From: Ornithinimicrobium sediminis
GTDB lineage: Bacteria; Actinomycetota; Actinomycetes; Actinomycetales; Dermatophilaceae
Assembly: GCF_021272345.1 (NCBI RefSeq)
Contig: NZ_JAJSDQ010000002.1
Span: 649,494-713,493, forward strand
Length of the DNA stretch: 64,000 nt
Direction: 5' to 3'
The position numbers were made by a program, and so were the translations under genes. The notes beneath the pieces were generated by a model. That model was not told the DNA's origin, searched no databases, and saw only the letters and a program-made list of their open reading frames with translations. This document shows positions 53,877-63,901 of the stretch, in pieces; the first letter of the stretch is position 1, and the number at the start of each line of letters is the position of its first letter.

Positions 53877-55228
53877 CCGCGCCGGAGGCACCGAGCCTGT
53901 GGCGTCCTCCGGTCCGCAACGTCAGCATCGGGGCCACGGGACTGGTCGGTCTCTTCGCCGTCGAGTACATCGCTGTCGGCACCGCGATGCCGACCGTCGC
54001 CGCCGACCTGGACGGGCTCGCGCTCTACTCCCTGGCCTTCGGGGCCACCATCGCAGCCGGCGTCGTCGGGATGATCCTGGGCGGCTGGTGGTCCGACCAC
54101 GCCGGCCCGGCGCCCGCGGTGCTGGCGGGCTGCCTCACGTTCGCGGCCGGCCTGGTGGGCGCAGGTCTGGCGCCCACCATGGAGGTCTTCGTGGCTGCCC
54201 GCGGGCTCCAGGGACTGGGCATCGGGCTGGCCTCGGTCGCCATCTACGTCGTGATCGCCCAGGGGGTGCCCGACGTGCTGCGACCGAGGATGTTCTCGCT
54301 GCTTGCCGCGGCCTGGGTGGTGCCCGGGCTGGCCGGGCCGGTGCTGGCCGGCGCAGTCGTCGAGACGCTCGGCTGGCGCTGGGTCTTCCTCTCCGTGGTG
54401 CCCCTGGTGCTGGCGTCCCTGTGGGTGCTGCGACCTGCTCTGGGGTGGACCGGCCCGGCGGGCGACGCGGCATACCTGCGACCGTCGACGATCGTGTGGG
54501 CCCTGGTCGCGGCGGTGAGCGTGGCCGCTCTCAACCTCGCGGGCCCGCAGGTCAACAGCCGTGACCTGCTGGTGGGCGCCCCGGTCGTGGTGCTGCTCCT
54601 GCTGGCGACCGTGCGGCTGCTGCCGCCCGGGACCCTGACCCTGCGGCGGGGGCTGCCCTCGGTGATCGCCTCCCGTGGGGCCATCGGGGCGTCATTCCTG
54701 GCGGCCGAGGCCTACCTACCCCTGCTCCTGCAGCAGCTGCACGGCTACTCGCCGACGGGGGCCGGAGGAGTCCTGGCCGTCGGGTCCGTCACCTGGGCCC
54801 TCGGCTCGTGGTGGCAGGGCAGCCTGGCCGACCACGTGGACCGCTACCGCCTCCTCGTCGTCGGCTGCCTCGTGATCCTGTCCGGCGCCGTGCTGCTCGT
54901 CGCGGCCGTGCTGGGCGACTGGCCGGGGTGGACCATCCTGGCCATCTGGGGGTGGACGACCCTGGGCGTGGGCTTCGCCTACCCGACGACGTCGCTGCTC
55001 ACCCTCCGCCTGTCGCCGCCGGCGAGCGTCGGTGCCAACTCCTCCTCGCTCCAGGTGAGCGAGGCGCTGGCCAGTGCCGCGGTGCTGGCGGGTGCCGGGG
55101 TCGCCTTCACGGCGCTGTATGCCGCCTCGGCGCGCGTCGCGTTCACCGCGGTGGCCCTGAGCAGTGTGGTCGCCGGTCTGGCCGCCGTGCTGACGGCCTC
55201 GCGCACCCGGGCTAGGCTCGGCCCATGA
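53873..55228 (+). CDS. MFS transporter
   Basis: A 451-residue major facilitator protein with about 12-14 hydrophobic segments and the conserved loop GGWWSDHAGPAPAVLAG after TM2. It resembles drug/proton antiporters, but the substrate is unknown. GTG 53873 overlaps the rsmE stop, and the end overlaps the HIT gene (ATGA), so it is embedded in the operon. Confidence 0.88.
   Translation: MTAPEAPSLWRPPVRNVSIGATGLVGLFAVEYIAVGTAMPTVAADLDGLALYSLAFGATIAAGVVGMILGGWWSDHAGPAPAVLAGCLTFAAGLVGAGLAPTMEVFVAARGLQGLGIGLASVAIYVVIAQGVPDVLRPRMFSLLAAAWVVPGLAGPVLAGAVVETLGWRWVFLSVVPLVLASLWVLRPALGWTGPAGDAAYLRPSTIVWALVAAVSVAALNLAGPQVNSRDLLVGAPVVVLLLLATVRLLPPGTLTLRRGLPSVIASRGAIGASFLAAEAYLPLLLQQLHGYSPTGAGGVLAVGSVTWALGSWWQGSLADHVDRYRLLVVGCLVILSGAVLLVAAVLGDWPGWTILAIWGWTTLGVGFAYPTTSLLTLRLSPPASVGANSSSLQVSEALASAAVLAGAGVAFTALYAASARVAFTAVALSSVVAGLAAVLTASRTRARLGP
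55213..55218 (+). promoter_or_regulatory. -10 box of a probable leaderless HIT transcript
   Basis: TAGGCT ends 6 nt before ATG 55225, inside the MFS gene. Confidence 0.55.
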
Positions 55229-55578
55229 GCGACTGCCTGTTCTGCAAGATCGCCTCGGGGGAGATCCCTGCCGACGTCGTGGCCACGTCCGACACAGCTC
55301 TGGCGTTCCGCGACATCCAGCCACGCACGCGCGTGCACGTGCTCGTCGTCCCCCGCGACCACCACGAGACACTGGCGGGGATGGCCGCCGTCGACGCGCA
55401 GGGCGCTGCCGACCTGTTCACGCTGGCGGGCGAGGTCGCGGCGGCGGAGGGCATCGCCGACACGGGGTACCGACTGATCAGCAACGTCGGCGAGGACGGC
55501 GGCCAGGAGGTGGGGCACGTGCACGTCCACCTCCTCGGCGGGCAGCGCGTGGGCCCCATGGTCGCCACGCGCGGGTAG
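55225..55578 (+). CDS. HIT family protein
   Basis: A 117-residue histidine-triad nucleotide hydrolase/transferase of the HINT type: CLFCKIASGEIPADVV at the N-terminus and catalytic HVHVHLLGG at the C-terminus. It probably acts on AMP-linked compounds. The order HIT-phoH-ybeY is common in actinobacteria. Confidence 0.94.
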   Translation: MSDCLFCKIASGEIPADVVATSDTALAFRDIQPRTRVHVLVVPRDHHETLAGMAAVDAQGAADLFTLAGEVAAAEGIADTGYRLISNVGEDGGQEVGHVHVHLLGGQRVGPMVATRG

Positions 55579-55581
55579 ACT
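55576..55581 (+). promoter_or_regulatory. Candidate -10 box for phoH
   Basis: TAGACT overlaps the HIT stop and lies 10 nt before ATG 55592, giving at most a leader of a few bases. Confidence 0.45.
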
Positions 55582-55591
55582 TGACGCCCTG

Positions 55592-56619
<1,028 letters not shown>

Positions 56620-56623
<4 letters not shown>

Positions 56624-57126
56624 GCATCGAGATCCTCAACGAGTCGGGCGTCGTGCCCTCGCCGGTCGGCGAGCAGGAGCTCCACGACCTCGGGCGCTAC
56701 GTGCTGGACCAGCTGCAGGTCCACCCGCGGGCCGAGCTGACCATCACCTTGGTGGACGAGGCGGCGATGGAGGCCCTGCACGTCCAGTGGATGGACCTGT
56801 CAGGCCCCACCGACGTGATGAGCTTCCCGATGGACGAGCTGCGTCCAGGCACCGAGGACGGCACGAGCCCCGAGGGCATCCTGGGTGACGTGGTGCTCTG
56901 TCCCGAGGTCGCCCGCAGGCAGGCCGCCCAGGCCGGCCACTCCGTGGCCGACGAGCTGCTCCTGCTGACCACCCACGGCATCCTCCACCTGCTGGGCTTC
57001 GACCATGCCGAGCCCGCGGGCGAGCAGGAGATGTTCGACCTGCAACGCACCCTGCTGCTCACCTACCTCGCCCAGCGCGGACGGACGACGACGGCGGCGC
57101 CCGCTGCCCGTCTCGACGACGCCTGA
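56620..57126 (+). CDS. ybeY: Endoribonuclease YbeY
   Basis: YbeY is a zinc-dependent RNase for 16S rRNA 3'-end maturation and ribosome quality control. The 168-residue product has the metal motif HGILHLLGFDH (HxxxHxxxxxH) and DVMSFPMDE. The start is GTG 56620 in the phoH stop. Confidence 0.95.
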
Positions 57127-57172
57127 CCCTCCACGACGCCACGACGTCCCCACCCACACCACGGAAACGGTC

Positions 57173-58720
57173 ATGACCCCCCTGATCATCGTCGCCGTCG
57201 CGGCGACTCTCATCGCCTCACTGCTGGCAGCCGCCGAGACGGCCCTGCAGCGCATGTCCCGACATAGGGCCGAGCAGCTCGTCGAGGAGGAGCGCCGCGG
57301 TGCCACCGCACTGCTGCGCATCGTCACCGACTCTGCTCCCTACCTGGCCGTCGCCACCTTCGTGCGGGTCACGGCCGAGGCGCTGACCGCCGTCGCGGTC
57401 GCCGTGGCGGTGGACACCCGCACCGACAGCCACTGGCAGACAGCGCTCCTGGCCGTCGGCATCATGGCGGTCGTCTCGTTCATCGGCGTGGGCGTCTCGC
57501 CGCGCACCGTCGGCCGACAGCACGTCGAGCCGGTGGCCCTCCTGGCCGCTCCCGTGGTGAGCCTGCTCCGGACCGTGCTCGGCCCGCTGGCCAAGGCCCT
57601 GGTGACGATCGGCAACGCCGTGACGCCGGGCCGCGGCTACTCCGAGGGCCCCTTCGCCTCCGAGGCCGAGCTGCGCGACCTCGTGGACCTCGCCGGTGAG
57701 TCCTCGGTCATCGAGGCCGAGGAGCGCGAGATGATCCACTCGATCTTCGAGCTGGGTGACACCGTGACCCGAGAGGTGATGGTGCCACGCCCCGACATGG
57801 TGACGGTCGCGCGCGACCGCACCCTGCGGCAGGCGATGTCGCTCTTCCTCCGTTCCGGGTTCTCCCGCGTGCCGGTGATCGGCGACGGGGCCGACGACGT
57901 GCTGGGGGTGCTCTACTTCAAGGACGTGGCGCGGCACGTGAACGCGCACGGGGACCAGGCGACCGGCGTGCCGGTGACCGAGATCATGCGGCCGGTGCTG
58001 CGGGTGCCCGACAGCAAGCCCGTCGACGCCCTCCTGAGGGAGATGCAGCAGCAGCGCCTGCACTTCGCCATCGCCGTCGACGAGTACGGCGGCACCGCGG
58101 GCCTGGTCACCATCGAGGACATCCTGGAGGAGATCGTCGGCGAGATCACCGACGAGTACGACCGTGACGTCATGGGCGTCGAGCCCCTGGGCGACGGCCG
58201 GTTCCGGGTGCCGGCCACCATGCCGGTCGACGACCTCGCGGAGCTGTTCGACGTCGAGATCGAGGTCGACGACGTCGACAGCGTCGGTGGCCTGCTGGCG
58301 GCCACCATCGGGATGGTGCCCATCGTGGGGTCGTCCTGCGAGGTGGCCGGACTGGAGCTCACCGCAGAGCGCATGGCCGGCCGGCGCCGTCGCGTGGCCA
58401 CCGTGCTCGCCCGCAAGATGGACAAGGACGAGCTGCGCCCAGCGGAGGAGCCGGACGCCGTGCGAGGCCGCCCCGGCTCCGGCGACGCGGGCGCTGCTGA
58501 CGTCGGCCCCGACGCGGGGCCCCGGGGGGAGCCGACGCGCGACCGGCCGGGTGACGGTCCCGGAGGGCAGGCTGCGGGGGTGGGCCATCCCGGTGCCCGC
58601 GACGACGTCCAGCAGCGCAACACAGACCACGCCGACACCCGGCTCACCGACCCTACGGGCCGGTCCGGCGGCCTGCTCCGAGCCTGGTTCGGCCCTCGGG
58701 GCGTGGGTGTGCGGGCATGA
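57173..58720 (+). CDS. CNNM/CorC-type membrane protein with CBS domains
   Basis: A 515-residue protein: an N-terminal CNNM-like membrane domain with three to four helices (residues 1-150), then EREMIHSIFELGDTVTREVMVPRPDM leading into a CBS pair (about 195-330), a CorC/HlyC associated domain, and a disordered tail of about 80 residues. Family members are linked to magnesium or cobalt efflux. It lies between ybeY and era, the conserved position. ATG 57173 is used. Confidence 0.92.
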   Translation: MTPLIIVAVAATLIASLLAAAETALQRMSRHRAEQLVEEERRGATALLRIVTDSAPYLAVATFVRVTAEALTAVAVAVAVDTRTDSHWQTALLAVGIMAVVSFIGVGVSPRTVGRQHVEPVALLAAPVVSLLRTVLGPLAKALVTIGNAVTPGRGYSEGPFASEAELRDLVDLAGESSVIEAEEREMIHSIFELGDTVTREVMVPRPDMVTVARDRTLRQAMSLFLRSGFSRVPVIGDGADDVLGVLYFKDVARHVNAHGDQATGVPVTEIMRPVLRVPDSKPVDALLREMQQQRLHFAIAVDEYGGTAGLVTIEDILEEIVGEITDEYDRDVMGVEPLGDGRFRVPATMPVDDLAELFDVEIEVDDVDSVGGLLAATIGMVPIVGSSCEVAGLELTAERMAGRRRRVATVLARKMDKDELRPAEEPDAVRGRPGSGDAGAADVGPDAGPRGEPTRDRPGDGPGGQAAGVGHPGARDDVQQRNTDHADTRLTDPTGRSGGLLRAWFGPRGVGVRA

Positions 58721-58757
58721 TGGTCCCGACAGCCCGACGCCCAGCGCGAGGACGACC

Positions 58758-59681
58758 ATGAGCACCGACAGCACGGCATACCGATCCGGGTTCGCCTGCC
58801 TGGTGGGACGACCCAACGCCGGCAAGTCGACCCTCACCAACGCCCTGGTCGGGCACAAGGTCGCCATCACCTCGAGCAAGCCGCAGACGACCCGGCACGC
58901 CATCCGGGGGGTGCGCACCACGGACTCCGCGCAGCTCGTCCTCGTCGACACCCCTGGCCTGCACCGTCCCCGTTCCCTCCTCGGGCAGCGGCTCAACGAC
59001 CTGGTGCGCGAGACCCTGCTCGGGGTGGACGTCATTGGCTTCTGCCTGCCGGCCGACCAGCGGCCCGGCCCGGGGGACCAGTACATCGCGAGCGACCTGC
59101 TCGAGCTGCAGCGCGCCAAGCGGGTGCCGGTGGTCGCGATCGCCACGAAGTCCGACGCGGTCGACCGTGACCGGCTCGCTCAGCACCTGATGGCCATCGA
59201 CAAGCTCGGGGACTGGGCCGAGATCGTGCCCTGCTCCGCGGTGCGCGGAGACCAGGTCGACGAGGTGGCCGAGGTGCTCGCGTCCTACCTGCCGCAGGGC
59301 CCGGCGCTCTACCCCGACGACGTCCTCACCGACGAGCCCACCGTGGTCATGATCGCCGAGCTCGTCCGGGAGGCGGCGCTGGAGGGCGTGCGGGACGAGC
59401 TGCCGCACTCGCTCGCGGTCGTGGTCGAGGAGATGGTGCCGCGCCCCGACCGCCCGGAGGGGGACCCGCTGACGGATGTGCGGGTCAACGTCTTCGTCGA
59501 GCGGCCCAGCCAGAAGGCCATCGTGATCGGCCGCGGTGGGTCCCGCCTGCGAGAGGTCGGCACCCGCTCCCGGCACGCCATCGAGGCCCTGCTCGGCCAC
59601 CGGGTCTACCTCGACCTCCATGTCAAGGTCGCCAAGGACTGGCAGCGCGACCCGAAGCAGCTGCAGCGGCTGGGGTTCTAG
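58758..59681 (+). CDS. era: GTPase Era
   Basis: Era is a GTPase that chaperones the 3' end of 16S rRNA. The 307-residue product has GRPNAGKSTLTNALVG, DTPGLHRPRSLLGQRLND, ATKSD and a C-terminal KH domain with VIGRGGSRLREVGTRSR. ATG 58758 has GAGGAC before it. It ends the phoH-ybeY-CNNM-era group. Confidence 0.96.
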   Translation: MSTDSTAYRSGFACLVGRPNAGKSTLTNALVGHKVAITSSKPQTTRHAIRGVRTTDSAQLVLVDTPGLHRPRSLLGQRLNDLVRETLLGVDVIGFCLPADQRPGPGDQYIASDLLELQRAKRVPVVAIATKSDAVDRDRLAQHLMAIDKLGDWAEIVPCSAVRGDQVDEVAEVLASYLPQGPALYPDDVLTDEPTVVMIAELVREAALEGVRDELPHSLAVVVEEMVPRPDRPEGDPLTDVRVNVFVERPSQKAIVIGRGGSRLREVGTRSRHAIEALLGHRVYLDLHVKVAKDWQRDPKQLQRLGF

Positions 59682-59728
59682 CCGACCCGCTCTGGTCACC
59701 CGCAACGGTTAGTGGTTGAGTGAGATCC

Positions 59729-60733
59729 ATGAAGAAACTCATCAACGACCCCGCCGACGTGGTCAGCGAGGCGCTGCTCGGCATGGCTGCGGCGCACCCT
59801 GACCGGCTCCGCGTCGACCACGACCACAAGATCGTCTACCGCGCGGCCGGGCCCCGTGAGGGCAAGGTCGGGCTGGTGTCCGGAGGAGGCTCCGGGCACG
59901 AGCCGATGCACGGTGGCTTCGTCGGCACCGGCATGCTCGACGCCGCCTGCGCCGGCGAGGTCTTCACCTCCCCGGTGCCCGACCAGATGATGGCCGCCAC
60001 GAAGGCGGTCGACGGTGGCGCGGGCGTCCTGCACATCGTGAAGAACTACACGGGTGACGTGATGAACTTCGAGATGGCTGCCGAGCTCGCGGCGGCCGAT
60101 GCCGGCACCGAGGTGAAGTCCGTCGTGACCGACGACGACGTCGCGGTCCAGGACTCGCTCTACACCGCCGGGCGTCGTGGCGTCGGCGTCACGGTCCTGC
60201 TGGAGAAGATCGTCGGGGCCGCCGCCGAGGAGGGCCGCTCGCTGCAGGAGTGCGCCGACCTGGCCACGCAGGTCAACCGCGCCGGACGGTCGATGGGGAT
60301 GGCGCTCACGTCCTGCACGGTGCCGTCCGCCGGCAGGCCGACGTTCGACCTCGCCGAGGACGAGATGGAGATCGGCATCGGGATCCACGGTGAGCCCGGG
60401 CGCGAGCGCAAGCCGCTGGCGCCGGCCAAGGACATCGCGGCGATGCTGGTCGAGCCGGTGCTCAGCGACCTCGGCCTCAGCCGGGGTGACGGCGTCATCG
60501 CCTTCGTCAACGGCATGGGCGGCACCCCGCTCATCGAGCTCTACCTCATGTACCACGAGGTCTCGCAGCTCCTCGAGGGCGCGGGTGTGAGCGTGGCGCG
60601 CTCGCTCGTGGGCAACTACATCACGTCCCTTGAGATGGCCGGCTGCTCGGTGACCCTGCTGCGGGCGGACGACGAGACCGTGCGCCTGTGGGACGCGCCG
60701 GTCAACACGCCTGGGCTGCGCTGGGGAGCCTGA
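59729..60733 (+). CDS. dhaK: PTS-dependent dihydroxyacetone kinase subunit DhaK
   Basis: DhaK binds dihydroxyacetone covalently through a histidine; DhaL then transfers phosphate from ADP. The 334-residue product has [18 protein letters not shown] and [14 protein letters not shown] with substrate-binding His220. ATG 59729 is preferred over GTG 59720. It opens the dhaKLM operon and overlaps dhaL by one base (TGATG). Confidence 0.95.
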   Translation: MKKLINDPADVVSEALLGMAAAHPDRLRVDHDHKIVYRAAGPREGKVGLVSGGGSGHEPMHGGFVGTGMLDAACAGEVFTSPVPDQMMAATKAVDGGAGVLHIVKNYTGDVMNFEMAAELAAADAGTEVKSVVTDDDVAVQDSLYTAGRRGVGVTVLLEKIVGAAAEEGRSLQECADLATQVNRAGRSMGMALTSCTVPSAGRPTFDLAEDEMEIGIGIHGEPGRERKPLAPAKDIAAMLVEPVLSDLGLSRGDGVIAFVNGMGGTPLIELYLMYHEVSQLLEGAGVSVARSLVGNYITSLEMAGCSVTLLRADDETVRLWDAPVNTPGLRWGA

Positions 60734-61359
60734 TGGCCGACCTGCAGAGCTTCCAGGGGTGGATGGCCGACTACGCCGAGGTCGTCAAGGAGCAGGCCGA
60801 CTACCTCACCGACCTCGACCGGGCCATCGGTGACGCCGACCACGGCATCAACATGGCGCGGGGGACGGTCAAGGTCGCAGCCTTGGCGGAGGCGGAGGAC
60901 TTCGCCTCCAGCGAGGCCTATCTCAAGAAGGTGGGGATGACGCTCGTCAGCACCGTGGGAGGTGCCTCCGGACCGCTCTACGGCACGTTCTTCCTGCGCC
61001 TGGCGGGTCCTCTGGCCGGGGTCGCCGACGCCGGCGTCGAGGAGGTCGGTGCGGCTCTGCGGGCCGGGGTCGACGGCATCCTGGCGCGCGGCAAGGCCGA
61101 GCTGGAGGACAAGACGATGTATGACGCGTGGGCACCGGCCCTGGATGCCTACGCCACCGCTACGGCGGACGGCGCCGACCTGCGCGGCGCGCTGGAGGCG
61201 GCGGCTGCCGCCTCGGCGCGAGGCCGGGACGACACGCTCGACCTGGTCGCTCGCAAGGGCCGTGCCAGCTACCTCGGTGAGCGCAGTCGCGGTCACATCG
61301 ACCCCGGCGCCACCAGCACCACGCTGCTGCTGGAGTCCGCTGCGCGCACGCTGGCCTGA
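60733..61359 (+). CDS. dhaL: Dihydroxyacetone kinase subunit DhaL
   Basis: DhaL carries tightly bound ADP and passes phosphate to dihydroxyacetone. The 208-residue protein has the Mg-nucleotide Asp motif DRAIGDADHGINMARG and TLVSTVGGASGPLYGTFFLR and ends in GHIDPGATSTTLLLES. It is 12 bp upstream of the dhaM fusion. Confidence 0.95.
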   Translation: MADLQSFQGWMADYAEVVKEQADYLTDLDRAIGDADHGINMARGTVKVAALAEAEDFASSEAYLKKVGMTLVSTVGGASGPLYGTFFLRLAGPLAGVADAGVEEVGAALRAGVDGILARGKAELEDKTMYDAWAPALDAYATATADGADLRGALEAAAAASARGRDDTLDLVARKGRASYLGERSRGHIDPGATSTTLLLESAARTLA

Positions 61360-61371
61360 GCGCTGCCGACG

Positions 61372-63888
61372 ATGATCGGGATCGTCGTGGTCAGTCACAG
61401 CCATGCCCTCGGCACGGCCGCCGTGGAGCTCGCCGCCGAGATGGTCGACGAGTCCACGCGCCCCGTGGTGGAGGTCGCGGCCGGGCTCGACGAGCACACC
61501 TTCGGCACCGACGCGGCGGCGGTCGCCGAGGCGATCGGCCGCGCCGACTCGCCCGACGGTGTGCTGGTGCTGCTCGACCTGGGCAGTGCTGTGCTCTCGG
61601 CGGAGATGGCCCTGGAGTTCGTCGACAGCGACCTCGCCTCGCGCACGAGGCTGTCGAGCGCACCGCTGGTGGAGGGGCTGGTCGCGGCCGTCGTCACGGC
61701 CGCCGCCGGTGCCGACCTGGACACCGTCGCCGCAGAGGCACGTCGCGGGCTGAGCGCCAAGGCGGACCACGTCGGTGACGGTGGCACCGACGCCGGCGCA
61801 GCCACCGGCCAGGAGGAGACCGTCGAGGCGGCGCCTGTCGGCGAGGAGCAGCACCTGCGCGTCACGGTCGCTGTCGAGCACGGCCTGCACGCCAGGCCGG
61901 CCGCCCGGCTCGTGGCGACGGTCAACCGGCACCCCGACGCCGTCGTGCGGATCACCGACCTCGACACGGGCAAGGGACCGGCGGACGCCCGCAGCCTCTC
62001 TGCCGTGGCCACGCTGGGCGTGCTGCAAGGACACGACGTGGAGTTCCTCGCCTCCGGGCCCCAGGCCTCCGAGGTGCTGGCCGCCCTCTCCGAGCTGGCG
62101 GACGAGGGCTTCGGAGACCGTCCCGTCGAGCGTGCCGACGACGCCGCCGACGGTGCTGTCGCCGGAGATCGGGCCGACCCCGAGGACAGGGCACGGCCGG
62201 AGGAGGTGCCGCCGCGACGTCGCACCCGTGCACTGGGCCTGGGACTCGGTGCCGCCATGGGGCCTGCCATCCGGCGGCGGACCACGCCTGACCTCAGCGC
62301 CTACCGCGGGACGGGCGACCCCGGCGAGGAGGCCGAGCGGCTACGGCGAGCCATGGACACCGCACGCGCCGACCTCCGGGCGCTCGTCCGGCGCACCCGG
62401 GCCGGCGGTGGGGACGGTGAGGCCGGGATCTTCGAGGCCCACCTGGCGCTGCTGGACGACCCTTCGCTGGTGGAGCCCGTGACGCGGGTGCTGCGCACCG
62501 GGCGTGCTGCCACCGCGGCCTGGCACGACGAGGTCAGCCGGGTCGCCGCCGACTTCGCGGGGCTGGCCGACCCCTACCAGCGGGACCGCGCAGAGGACGT
62601 CCGTAGTGTCATGCACCGGGTGGAGCGCGCCCTGCTCGGCATGCCCGAGGAGGACCCGGACGCCACCGGGATCCTGGTGGTGGACGAGCTGGACCCTGCG
62701 ACGGCAGCCACGCTGGACACCACCCTGTGCCAAGGGGTCGTGACCATCGCCGGAGGTGCGACAGGGCATGGCGTGATCGTGCTGCGGGCCCGTGGCGTGC
62801 CGGTGCTCACCGGTGCCGGGCAGCGTGCCGACGTCGAGACCGGCACGCTCGTCGCCCTGGACGAGCGCGCCAGGCGGCTGCTGGTCGACCCCGACCCGCA
62901 GGAGGGGGCCGACTTCGAGGCCATGCTCGTGCAGCGGGCCGACACCCGCCGTGAGCACCAGGCCCGGGCCGGCGAACCCGCGACCACGTCGGACGGCCAC
63001 ACGGTCGTGGTGAAGGCCAATGTCACCGACCCCGAGGAGGCGGCCGAGGCCGTCGGTCAGGGAGCGGAGGGCTCGGGCCTCGTCCGCACCGAGGTCGTCT
63101 TCGGCGCCTGGACGACCCCGCCGACGGTCGAGGAGCAGGTGCGTGCCCTGACCGATATCGCCGTCGCGATGGACGGACGGCCCATGACGGTGCGCTCCTG
63201 GGACATCGGCGCGGACAAGCCGCTGCCTTACCTGCGTCAGGAGCCCGAGACCAACCCGTTCCTCGGTGTGCGCGGGGTGCGGTCGTTCCGTCGCGACCCC
63301 GCACTGCTGCTCGACCAGCTCGAGGCGGTGTGCCGGGTCGCCCGCAGGCACGCCGTGCGGCTGATGTTCCCGATGGTCGCGACGGTCGAGGAGGTCGAGT
63401 GGTCGCTGGCCCGGCTGGAGGAGGCCGCTGTCCGCGCCGGCGGCGGACGACCCGAGGGGCTCGAGGTCGGCATCATGGTCGAGGTGCCGGCGGCCGCGCT
63501 GCGGGCCGAGGCGATGACGGCCCAGCTGGACTTCGTCAGCATCGGGACCAACGACCTCACGCAGTACACGCTCGCGGCCGAGCGCGGCAGCGCTGCCCTC
63601 GCCGGTCTCACCGACCCCCTCGACCCGGCGGTCCTTCGGCTCGTCCACACGGTGTGCACCGAGGTGGCCGAAGGTGTGCGGGTCGCCGTGTGCGGCGATG
63701 CCGCCAGTGACCCGGCGGCCGCGGCCCTGCTCATCGGCCTCGGCGTCGAGGAGCTCAGCGCGACGGCGGCGACCGTGCCCGACGTCAAGGCTCGCCTGCG
63801 GGAGAGCAGCCTGACCGACCTTCAGGACCTGGCCGGGCGTGCCCTACGGTGCGAGTCCGCCGAGGAGGTGCGTGCGCTCCTGGGGTGA
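61372..63888 (+). CDS. dhaM: DhaM EIIA-HPr-Enzyme I fusion
   Basis: An 838-residue phosphotransferase. Residues 1-130 are the mannose-type EIIA domain of DhaM (VVSHSHALG, active His9 with His11 nearby). Residues about 155-245 are HPr (EHGLHARPAARL, active His173). Residues about 285-838 are a complete Enzyme I: His466 in GGATGHGVIVLRARGVP, the PEP-binding domain IGTNDLTQYTLAAERG and Cys774 in VCGDAASD. E. coli DhaM has only the N-terminal part of Enzyme I. Here one chain could carry phosphate from PEP to DhaL-ADP. Stop at 63886-63888. Confidence 0.93.
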   Translation: MIGIVVVSHSHALGTAAVELAAEMVDESTRPVVEVAAGLDEHTFGTDAAAVAEAIGRADSPDGVLVLLDLGSAVLSAEMALEFVDSDLASRTRLSSAPLVEGLVAAVVTAAAGADLDTVAAEARRGLSAKADHVGDGGTDAGAATGQEETVEAAPVGEEQHLRVTVAVEHGLHARPAARLVATVNRHPDAVVRITDLDTGKGPADARSLSAVATLGVLQGHDVEFLASGPQASEVLAALSELADEGFGDRPVERADDAADGAVAGDRADPEDRARPEEVPPRRRTRALGLGLGAAMGPAIRRRTTPDLSAYRGTGDPGEEAERLRRAMDTARADLRALVRRTRAGGGDGEAGIFEAHLALLDDPSLVEPVTRVLRTGRAATAAWHDEVSRVAADFAGLADPYQRDRAEDVRSVMHRVERALLGMPEEDPDATGILVVDELDPATAATLDTTLCQGVVTIAGGATGHGVIVLRARGVPVLTGAGQRADVETGTLVALDERARRLLVDPDPQEGADFEAMLVQRADTRREHQARAGEPATTSDGHTVVVKANVTDPEEAAEAVGQGAEGSGLVRTEVVFGAWTTPPTVEEQVRALTDIAVAMDGRPMTVRSWDIGADKPLPYLRQEPETNPFLGVRGVRSFRRDPALLLDQLEAVCRVARRHAVRLMFPMVATVEEVEWSLARLEEAAVRAGGGRPEGLEVGIMVEVPAAALRAEAMTAQLDFVSIGTNDLTQYTLAAERGSAALAGLTDPLDPAVLRLVHTVCTEVAEGVRVAVCGDAASDPAAAALLIGLGVEELSATAATVPDVKARLRESSLTDLQDLAGRALRCESAEEVRALLG

Positions 63889-63901
63889 CTCCTGGCGCAC
63901 G

